NCBI GenBank assembly: GCA_035578155.1
Contig: JAPWDM010000014.1
Location: 8,907,501 to 8,971,500, forward strand
From: Brachynemurus nebulosus
Taxonomy: Eukaryota > Arthropoda > Insecta > Neuroptera > Myrmeleontidae
Direction of reading: 5' to 3'
Length of the DNA: 64,000 nt
Made by a program: the position numbers and the translations under genes. How positions within the stretch are numbered: position 1 is the first letter of the stretch; each line of letters starts with the position of its first letter. Below, in pieces: positions 55,933 through 64,000 of the stretch. The notes under the pieces are model-generated. The model was given only the letters and a program-made list of their open reading frames with translations, searched no databases and had not been told where the DNA came from.

Positions 55933-57149
55933 AAACTGTCAACAGTTATGTACTTATTTGAAAAATATGTATATTAGAGGTACAAATACATTCACACACA
56001 TAGATATACGTATATATACATTTTGTACTATATAAGGCGTTAAATTGGTTCCATACCAATATACCTATCAATCTATCATCAATGACACAAATATGAAATA
56101 TGCATTTAAACAAAATATCTAGTAGTGTTTCTTAGCCTATGGGGTAGACGTACCTAAACTGGATCTATATTTTTTCTTTAAATAATAATAAATTTATAAA
56201 CTTTATATTAAGTTTCTTAGGATAATACAATTACGTATTTGTTTTTTAAACCGAAGTTCCCTATTTTTATGGACTAGTTTCCAAAGGATATTAGTCCATA
56301 AAAATTGAGAACTTCGGTTTAAAAGAACTTATAAATAAGAAATTTATTTTCTATAAATGTGTACATGTCTGAAAGCAGATAATTTTATTAAAAGAATCCT
56401 CAATTTGATACATTATTAGCACTAACTGGTTTATTTCGGCTTTTTCAGATTATTATAAATAATTTTGTAGATTTATATTATTAACATTAAATACGTCTAG
56501 AAAGTATTTTTCGTCTCCAGATCAATATTTTATTTGAGGATTGTTCACTTTTTACGGCAAAAATTAAACCAATTCTTTCAAAGAAATTAAATTATTTTTT
56601 ATTGATTGCCATCAATTAGTAGTACCTACTCATGTTAGTATTCATCTTATGCAACTAATAAACGTTAACTTTTTTAGCGTAGGTCAATCTTAAGGTCAAA
56701 AATATCCAAAACTAGCAACATGACACATGTGACCGATTTAGGGAAAAAGTAAACAGGTTTATTAATCAGTCTTATAATTTAATTACTTATTTTAAGATTT
56801 CACTTGAATTGAACTACCTGGAAACGATTCTACAATGAAATTGATAAGTAATCCGTAGATCCTCTATTAATTGAAATATATAGTTGTTTATATAATTGAT
56901 TTTGTATTTTAAAAGTACCAAAAGGCTTTACTGACCAACTTTTGGTACATTCATCCTATAAAGATTTTGTTTCATCAATACATTCAGATGCAGAGGACAT
57001 CTTTTAACCAATATGAGTAGGTATGTATATCCACATACGTATATCTCACTATTGCAGTTATATACATACATACATACACATTATATGATTATACACATAC
57101 AATATAGTTGTAAACACACTAAAATTATAGAAAATAAATTGACTTTTTT
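55933..57149. other. Unassigned A+T-rich DNA with one hairpin
   Basis: No gene recognised apart from the hairpin at 56242-56326 (separate entry). Confidence 0.4.
56242..56326. ncRNA. miRNA-precursor-like hairpin candidate
   Basis: About 85 nt: left arm TTTTTTAAACCGAAGTTCCC then TATTTTTATGGACTAGTTTCC; the right arm is its reverse complement with a few mismatches (CCTA/TCAA and GTT/ATA). The loop is about five bases. Length and interrupted pairing resemble a pre-miRNA, but a small palindromic MITE fits equally well. Confidence 0.3.
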
Positions 57150-57446
57150 TTTCTTATTTTCTCAAAAACTAGCAAACGTAGAATAAAAGTTTAAAAACCT
57201 TTTTTATGTGATTTTTTCCCGTCTTCGCAATGATGTAAAAAAATGTGGCAAAAACTTTTAAATTATAGCAAATTTTGGCCAAAAACTCATTTTCACGAAA
57301 AATGCTCAAAAAACCATGTTCCTGAGCTCCGACGTTTTTGGCTGAAGAACTCATCCAAGATTTTTGGACTTCCAACGTTGTCACCAAATTTCGTAAAACT
57401 AGCAGTTTTTCCTGAAGAGCTATCGTGCTGATACATAAATACATAA

Positions 57447-57483
<37 letters not shown>

Positions 57484-57614
57484 AATTTTAGTGAATGTTA
57501 TTTTTGGGCTCTAGGGACCTCAAAACAAATTTCTGCCATATTTTCGGGCTGAACTTCGACTATGGTTTACACCATAATAGCTGAATTTCCAGAATTTTTT
57601 CTGGAAATTCGCTA
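57150..57614 (+). mobile_element. Family-B element, copy 3 (diverged)
   Basis: Begins near CTTATTTTCTCAAAAACTAG without the usual GCGAATTTCC tip. It continues through TGATTTTTTCCCGTCTTCGC and AACTCATCCAAGATTTTTGG to a short ATA/TA array (57451-57483), then AAATTTTAGTGAATGTTATT to GGAAATTCGCTA. It is more diverged than the other copies, so probably older. Confidence 0.75.
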
Positions 57615-57711
57615 AAAAAAGTTCCATACTTGTGGGGATGGTCCGTCCCAGTCCTCACTTTGGTATAGGCGCCCAAAATTTTTCTATATTTTTTATTTTA
57701 CTATAACGTTA

Positions 57712-58207
57712 AAGCCCCTATACCGGAACACTATTTTTAGGTGTGTAATTAAACTGGCTTATAAAAATTGGCAAATAAATTAAACACCCATTTCTTTTTT
57801 CTTAATAAGCATGAAACAAAGTTTTTTAATCCAATGTATATGTTTATAAAAAAAATACAACCCAAAATTTTTTATTTATTAATGTTTTTCTTTTCCAAAA
57901 TGTCGACATCTATATCCACACAAAGAAATATTAATGACACTAGGAGTTGGGAACCGATATACAAACTGACGTCTAATATGAGTAATATGACACATAGAGT
58001 GACATCTAGACGTTAATGTAGGAAATATAGAATATGTATTTTTTTAATTAAGTAAGGAAGCATTAAATGTGAGCTGAATTTAAATTGAACAATAATCATT
58101 CTCTTAATAATAATTTTTGTATCAGAGGTTTCTTTCAGAAATAACTTCATTAGTATATAAATGTCAAAACTGTTCAAGTATTGAATCGCGTTCCGGTATA
58201 GGGGCTT
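57712..58207. mobile_element. TTA-duplicating element AAGCCCCTATACCGGAAC, 496 bp
   Basis: Ends AAGCCCCTATACCGGAACAC and, in reverse complement, AAGCCCCTATACCGGAACGC, each flanked by TTA (57709-57711, 58208-58210). The 82-codon plus frame inside (57768-58016) shows no known motif. A 3-bp TTA duplication is compatible with PIF/Harbinger. Confidence 0.65.
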
Positions 58208-58352
58208 TTACCTTAAATATAAAAAAAAGACATTTGAAGGCTTCTGACATAACAATTGATGATGTAACCTGATGGACATCAGTGCAAATGCTTAAGTTAT
58301 TACTGAGATGGACTTCCGTGAATCGTTGCCAAAAATAATTGAGGCCTTTATC

Positions 58353-58528
58353 CAGAGCTGGACTTAATAAGAGTTTTTACATTTTTTTTTTTTTTGCTTA
58401 CCCGCGTTATTTTTCAGGAAATTTTGAAAAATTTCTGGAACTTCAGAGGGGGCCTCCACATGTGAAGTATTCCGGGTTCACCACATTAAAAGTGGCTCGA
58501 GGCTTCCATAAAGGTAAATCTAGCCCTA
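58353..58528. mobile_element. hAT MITE, 176 bp
   Basis: Ends CAGAGCTGGACTTAATAAGA and, in reverse complement, TAGGGCTAGATTTACCTTTA. Flanking octamers CCTTTATC and CCCTTATT match at six of eight. No coding sequence. Confidence 0.55.
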
Positions 58529-58816
58529 CCCTTATTTTTAAACTGTTTTTAACTATTTGTATGTCCATGGCTTCTTGTGAGAGGACTGAAATTAATTAAA
58601 AACTATCTACGCTCTACAATGAGCCACTTTCATTTGACGAGCCTGGCCACAATATCGATTTAAAATTAGATTGCCAAGCATTGAATTTCGATCTTTTACG
58701 ACTCTATTTCAGAAGTCAAGGCTTGCAAAAAAAACATTGTAATATGTTAGGTATTAGTTTCTTTCTTACTCTTTTGCAAATCTGTTAGTGTCCCTTTTTG
58801 TCTCATTACTCTATAT

Positions 58817-59588
58817 CAAGGCTTCTTAAACTTTTTTCATTCGCGATCCCAAAAAGAGATAAATAAGTATTTTGTAAGGATTTATTGATTAGGTAGCAAT
58901 TAGATCGATGTAAGCGATTTTGCAGAGTACCTGCGGTAACAGTCGGCTCACGTCGTGCACACAGTCGAATGTAATGGTCTTCACGGGCAGTGGTAGCACG
59001 AACTCTTCCTGAGCCACGGCGCCGGGTTACACTACTGGTCTGCTGATACCGATTCCAAACATTTTGAATAGCCCTTCGTGAACAACCCAACTGCAGAGCC
59101 ACGGAAAGTTGAGATTAACCACCCTCAATCATCGTTACGGCTCTGGTAGCAGTAACTTCGTCAATATGGTGTCGAATTCTCGGCATTGTAAAAATAAATG
59201 ATTGAATAACACGCCAAACTTCAAAAAACAACCTCAGCAATCAATAATCTAGCGCAAACTGATTTAAAATCAAATTCAAAAAAATAAGTAAAACTAATCA
59301 CTTGACGCTGTGCGAGACAAAAAAAACGTTTAAATCTTCCCCTCAACAATAATATTACTTAAACCGAACTGTTATCATTTACTCAACCACTTAATATCAT
59401 AACAACAGTCATTTAGAAAAGTTATATTGACGTGGATCGACATAAATCAGTTTTAAAATACAAACTTTCAAGTGGCCCTTATTTTGTTTTGAGGAGTATA
59501 TATACATATAAAAAATTTTTCGCTATGACCCCAAGATTTCGCTAAGCGACCCCAAATGGGGTCGGGACCCATAGTTTAAGAAGCCCTG
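58817..59588. mobile_element. hAT element, 772 bp, carrying a Tc1 fragment
   Basis: Ends CAAGGCTTCTTAAACTTTTT and, in reverse complement, CAGGGCTTCTTAAACTATGG, with perfect octamers CTCTATAT on both sides (58809-58816, 59589-59596). Most of the interior is a Tc1-type fragment (58885-59497) rather than hAT coding sequence. The right octamer abuts a sequence beginning CAAGGATGGTAAACC, itself hAT-like. Confidence 0.85.
58885..59186 (-). pseudogene. Tc1-type transposase N-terminus
   Basis: From ATG at 59186 the minus strand reads MPRIRHHIDEVTATRAVTMI, EGG, stop (TAA, consistent with CAA), SQLSVALQLGCSRRAIQNVW, NRYQQTSSVTRRRGSGRVRA, TTAREDHYIRLCARREPTVT and AGTLQNRL. This is the first helix-turn-helix, the GRPR-type linker (here GSGRVR) and the ARED-YI-LARR-P-TA second DNA-binding region of Tc1-family transposases. 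The catalytic DDE domain is missing. A Tc1-type left end, ACTCCTCAAAACAAAATAAG then GGCCACTTG, lies at about 59469-59497 on the same strand, about 280 bp upstream. Confidence 0.85.
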
Positions 59589-59596
59589 CTCTATAT

Positions 59597-59796
59597 CAAG
59601 GATGGTAAACCTTTTGCGTGCGATGCGTGCCATTTCAACTTGAAACAAATTTTCTGGCCATGATGTGCCATCAATATCTGAGAAACGTAGGCGGTTCTTA
59701 ACACAAACATACATATAATTAAATGTTAAAATAGACAGAGTCAATCTGTATAATTGAAAAGGTAATAAAAAAATTAATATTAATATTAATATTACC
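59597..59796. mobile_element. hAT-like end remnant
   Basis: CAAGGATGGTAAACCTTTTG then CGTGCGATGCGTGCC resembles a hAT terminus of the CAGGGGTGG...CGTGCC type. It begins exactly at the 3' target octamer of the element 58817-59588. No opposite end was found. Confidence 0.4.
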
Positions 59797-59875
59797 TAAT
59801 ATTACGCACTCTTGCGTAACTACTTCGCTTGTGTATAATACAACTTATAACCTTAATCACGTAAACTAAATTTGT
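59797..59875 (-). repeat. Partial family-R1 hairpin, copy d
   Basis: TTACGCACTCTTGCGTAACTA and CTTATAACCTTAATCACGTA are the reverse complement of the R1 hairpin region (compare 48612-48680). The rest of R1 is absent. Confidence 0.55.
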
Positions 59876-60329
59876 GCTTAAAAAATATCGAATATGATCT
59901 GTATTACCACAGATGAGACAGATCAAGCCAGAAGCCTACGTATAAAAAAGTGAAATTTTAAAGTTGCAGTAAGTAGCAATTTACACCATTATTGATTTAG
60001 TCTGTTACAGACTGCCGTGGTGTTCACGTCAAAATAAAAATCATGTTTTTTTAATCAACTAGTGAAATTTAAACAGAAAAAAATATGAAGTGTGTCGTAT
60101 TTAAGTGTAAAAATTCTATTGAATAAAAAATTTCTCAAATTAAAGGGATATCTTTCTTAAAATAAATAAATTTATTTTTAATTGTTGACTGGTGGTAACT
60201 TACGGTGGCCATCATAGTATATAGTGTAAGTATGCGAACTGCATATATCATCATCAAAATATATTACTAACACATTGGTATATTCGTGTCCATATATCGT
60301 GTGTTGTGATTGTATGTGTGCTGTGTAAT
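59876..60329. other. Unassigned A+T-rich DNA
   Basis: No gene recognised. Confidence 0.4.
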
Positions 60330-60795
60330 TAGAGATGAGCTAATGCAAGACCAAGACCAAGACTTGGGAGTCTTGGTCTTGGTCTTGTTCTTGCATTAAG
60401 AATCTTGGTCTAGAGCAGTTTGAGTCTCGGTCTTGGTCTTGGTCTTGCAAAATGCAGTCTTGGTATTGGTCTTGGTCTTGGTATTGCTAAAAATCTTGCA
60501 CTTTCTTGCATTTTTTTATTAGCGAATTTTTTCCTTCTAAACTCAGAATTTTCTCTCTTTACGGTATTAATTATACTTTCAAACTATTTAAATAGTTTAG
60601 CAAGAGTCTTGCTTTTTTCTTGCTTTTGTCTTGGTCTTGCTCACTTGAGTCTTGGTATTGGTCTTGCAGCCATACTTATAGTCTTGGTCTTGGTCTTGCT
60701 GTTGGTATACATAGTCTTGGTCTTGGTCTTGGTCTTGCAAAAAATGCAAGACCAAGACAAGACTGCAAGACCAAGACTAATTTTGCTCATCACTA
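60330..60795. mobile_element. Ac-ended element filled with CTTGGT hexamers
   Basis: Starts TAGAGATGAGCTAATGCAAG and ends, in reverse complement, TAGTGATGAGCAAAATTAGT. Octamers GCTGTGTA (60320-60327) and GCTGTGTT (60796-60803) match at seven of eight, with two extra bases at the left tip. The interior is dominated by CTTGGT/ACCAAG hexamers, inverted between the two ends and interrupted by a unique A+T-rich centre. The 144-codon frame 60420-60854 encodes LVLVLG-type repeats only and is not a gene. Confidence 0.65.
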
Positions 60796-60803
60796 GCTGT
60801 GTT

Positions 60804-61117
60804 ACGTCACCCATTGATTACAGTGGGCACAGTTTGGTAGACATTCTAGGTTGACCCTTTGTGTGTTACAATTTTTCACATTATTTTATAAATATTTATT
60901 TTGTTTACACAAATAATTTTCTAACAAAAAATAAATTAATAAATTAATTATATATTAATTGTTTATTTGACATCGATAATGTTGAAAAAAAGAAAATTTC
61001 TATTATTAAAAAAATTATGAAAATATAAACAAAATAAATCCACTAATACACATCTGTATATGTAATCGAAATCATAATATTATTAATTTAATAAGTTTAT
61101 AATCATTTTAATTAGTT
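60804..61117. other. Probable 3' UTR and downstream DNA of the minus-strand exon
   Basis: A+T-rich with no other feature. On the minus strand the stop at 61118 overlaps an AATAAA string, so the transcript could end within this stretch. Confidence 0.3.
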
Positions 61118-61253
61118 TTATTGATCAGCTTGAAATTTTGAGGTCATTGCTTTCATAATTGAATCTTCGTCATTGTTCATTATATTCGAATTATTTAAAT
61201 CGTCCAGTAATGCGTCAATTTGTAGAAAAGTTGGTGTAGAACGTTTACGGCCA
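61118..61253 (-). CDS. Terminal coding exon of an unidentified host gene
   Basis: On the minus strand the sequence CCTCTTTGTTTCAG (ending at 61254) is a good pyrimidine-rich 3' splice site. It is followed by one carried base and 44 sense codons to TAA at 61118: GRKRSTPTFLQIDALLDDLN, then NSNIMNNDEDSIMKAMTSKF and QADQ. Composition is protein-like, with a basic start and an acidic, helical-looking centre, unlike the low-complexity frames around it. AATAAA overlaps the stop. The exon has phase-1 entry; upstream exons must lie at higher coordinates, beyond the transposon nest or outside the window. I do not recognise the protein. Confidence 0.5.
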
Positions 61254-61792
61254 CTGAAACAAAGAGGAAAAGGGTAAAATTAGTTACAACAAACAATTAA
61301 AAAGGTTAAAATGACTGTAATAGTGAAATGAAAGGAAACATTAGGGGTAATAAGTCATCAGGACAAAAACAAAATAGAAAAAAAATTTATTTAAAAATTG
61401 CGCTACCAGTTCCTATGTTCCAGAAAGCCTCTGCTCCCGTCTTCAGGCGGTGAGTGTCTTTAGTTAAAAATACCCCTTTTACATAGCATAGCGAATTTCC
61501 GTTTAAAAAATTAGTTTTTCTCAGAAACTAGTAGATATAGAATAATAGTTTCAAGACCTTTTTTGTGTGATATTTTCTCCTTGTTTCAATGGTGTAAAAA
61601 AAAAATCGCAAAAATTTTTAAATAAAGGGAAATTTTGGCAAGACACTAATTTTGTTTACGAAAATTGCACAAAAAACCATGTTTCGGGCATCAGACGTGT
61701 CTGGTTAACGAACTCGTTCAATGGTTTGGGACTTCCAATATTTTCACTAAATTTCGTAAAATTAGGACTTTTCGTTCGAGAGTTATCGTGCG

Positions 61793-61796
<4 letters not shown>

Positions 61797-61870
<74 letters not shown>
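61797..61870. repeat. TA array, first segment, family-B copy 4
   Basis: Uninterrupted TA run up to the CCGTTAAACGG element. Confidence 0.95.
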
Positions 61871-61872
<2 letters not shown>

Positions 61873-62093
61873 GTTAAACGGGGCTATTTGAAAACGGTGG
61901 GGTTATTTGGGAAAAAAAAGGAAAAGATTTAAGCTCTTATATCTGATTTCTGAACAATTCACAACGTTAATGCGTCTTTAATAGGAGATGTTCTTTAAGA
62001 GTTTGTCTTTTCTAAAACTCTTCTTTAAGGGTTTAAATCTTCTTTTTTTTGTTCCAAATAGCCCCACCATTTTCAAATAGTCTCGTTTGACGG
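61871..62093. mobile_element. 223-bp MITE CCGTTAAACGGGG in the TA array
   Basis: Ends CCGTTAAACGGGGCTATTTG and, in reverse complement, CCGTCAAACGAGACTATTTG, arms about 60 bases, with TA on both sides (61869-61870, 62094-62095). TA target use fits the Tc1/mariner group. No coding sequence. Confidence 0.8.

Positions 62094-62159
<66 letters not shown>
62094..62159. repeat. TA array, second segment, family-B copy 4
   Basis: TA run between the two nested elements, with one C interruption near 62104. Confidence 0.95.
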
Positions 62160-62162
<3 letters not shown>

Positions 62163-62539
62163 TCGACTCTCGTTAATTCAAACTTGCGATAATTCGAAAC
62201 TCTCTATAATTCAAAATTTTCATGAGTTGCCTACAAAATCTCTTTATATTTCGAACTAAATCAATACATTTTGATACACTTGGTAATTCGAACTAAAATT
62301 CATTGCTACGTAACAAAATGACGCGTTAATTCGAACTCATCGGCGTCAAACTCTCGACAATTCAAAGTTGCAAAGAGAAAGAGACAGAAAGATTGTAAGT
62401 ACATTTTGAAACAAGTTCAAGTTCATTCATCGCAAATGCTTAAAAAATTTAAATAAAATAGTTACCTGCGAAAATTCGAACCTCTCTATAATTCGTAATA
62501 TTTTAAGTGTACCTCAAGTTTCGAATTAACGAGAGTCGG

Positions 62540-62542
<3 letters not shown>
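62160..62542. mobile_element. pogo/Tigger-type MITE, 383 bp, in the TA array
   Basis: Ends CAGTCGACTCTCGTTAATTC and, in reverse complement, CAGCCGACTCTCGTTAATTC, both flanked by TA. The interior repeats AATTCGAA-type motifs (GATAATTCGAAACTCTCTAT, TTAATTCGAACTC). CAG tips, CTCGTTAATTCGAA and TA duplication are characteristic of pogo/Tigger elements. No transposase. Confidence 0.85.

Positions 62543-62631
<89 letters not shown>
62543..62631. repeat. TA array, third segment, family-B copy 4
   Basis: Uninterrupted TA run leading into the right part of family B. Confidence 0.95.
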
Positions 62632-62633
<2 letters not shown>

Positions 62634-62921
62634 TTTAGCGAATATTATTTTCGGTTTCTGGGGACCTCAAAACAAATTTCTGCCATAGTCCCGGGCTCGG
62701 GTCGCGTTATGACAGTGGTTGTAATAGCTGAATTCCATTCTGGAAATTCGCTAATAAAAAATACATACATTATTTATTATAAAGTGGTCACAATTTTATA
62801 ATTATATGTATGTATTTTTATTAAAGACACTTGCCGCCTGAAGATGGGAGCATAGGCTTTCCGAAACTGGTAGCGCAATATTTAAATAAATCTTATCTTT
62901 TTTATTTTTATCCTGATGACT

Positions 62922-64000
<1,079 letters not shown>

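Larger units (their letters stand above)
61489..62753 (+). mobile_element. Family-B element, copy 4, with two nested elements
   Basis: Left part 61489-61796 (TAGCGAATTTCCGTTTAAAA through TTATCGTGCGGGC), right part 62633-62753 (TTTTAGCGAATATTATTTTC to GGAAATTCGCTA). The central TA array is split into three segments by two other elements. The plus-strand frames 61567-61932 and 61665-61877 read through B and TA sequence and are not genes. Confidence 0.8.
61352..62921. mobile_element. Outer inverted-repeat element enclosing a nested stack
   Basis: Arms 61352-61470 and 62810-62921 are reverse complements: AGTCATCAGGACAAAAAC...GCGCTACCAGTTCC...CTTCAGGCGG at the left against CCGCCTGAAGATGGGAGCAT...GAAACTGGTAGCGC...CCTGATGACT at the right. 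The CCTGAAGATGG...GAAACTGG string resembles the terminal region of Penelope-like retroelements, which often have inverted terminal copies. The element encloses family-B copy 4. Confidence 0.6.

Noticed and set aside
60420..60854. 144-codon LVLVLGLG open frame
   Set aside because: It is the translation of CTTGGT hexamers inside the Ac-ended element at 60330-60795, with no protein features beyond the repeat.

Overview
This window looks like intergenic or intronic DNA from an arthropod nuclear genome, most likely an insect. It is very A+T-rich (about three quarters by eye) and has no long open reading frame. It holds about a dozen TA-dinucleotide arrays and relics of mariner, Tc1, pogo, piggyBac-like, hAT, Helitron and Penelope-like elements plus tRNA-derived SINEs, a mix typical of insect genomes. 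There is no bacterial-style gene packing, operon, rRNA gene or CRISPR array. The identifications below come from reading the sequence only; no database search was possible.

Host coding content is almost absent. The best candidate is one terminal exon on the minus strand (61118-61253) with a pyrimidine-rich splice acceptor, 44 codons and a stop that overlaps a polyadenylation signal. All other recognisable coding sequence belongs to broken transposons: a frameshifted mariner N-terminus (17071-17325), the cysteine-rich C-terminal tail of a transposon protein inside a fold-back element (21656-21969), a hAT dimerisation tail (29270-29435), a Penelope-like C-terminus (42351-42521), a split THAP zinc finger inside a hAT element (50417-50716) and a Tc1 N-terminus inside another hAT element (58885-59186).

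Layout. 1-9.9 kb: a hairpin-bearing repeat (family R1) and degenerate tandem repeats. 9.9-17.4 kb: minisatellites, a short Helitron with intact-looking ends, a 564-bp inverted-repeat element, a pogo-type element and the mariner relic. 18.5-26.6 kb: a SINE, two elements with TTA target duplications and CAAG termini, an R1 copy split by a 1.1-kb fold-back element, hairpin family H, and nested elements with TAA or Ac-like ends. 27.5-35 kb: a hAT relic, SINE, hairpins, the first family-B element, and the second H copy. 36.5-43 kb: TTAA-target elements, a SINE interrupted by one of them, and a Penelope-like fragment. 45.9-51.1 kb: a piggyBac-like element, a GGG-ended TTAA element, and an R1 copy carrying a small TAA-target element and a complete hAT. 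53-64 kb: the best-preserved SINE, family-B copies, two further hAT elements, a hexamer-repeat element, the host exon and a five-layer nest of transposons.

Two themes tie the region together. First, insertions stack inside earlier insertions, with target duplications preserved at many joints (TA, TAA, TTA, TTAA and 8-bp classes), so the order of events can be read. Second, the TA arrays inside family-B and fold-back elements act as landing pads for later TA-targeting elements. Several element groups, including the Ac-ended elements filled with motif arrays, the CAAG/TTA group, families R1 and H, and family B, do not match anything I can name and may be lineage-specific.
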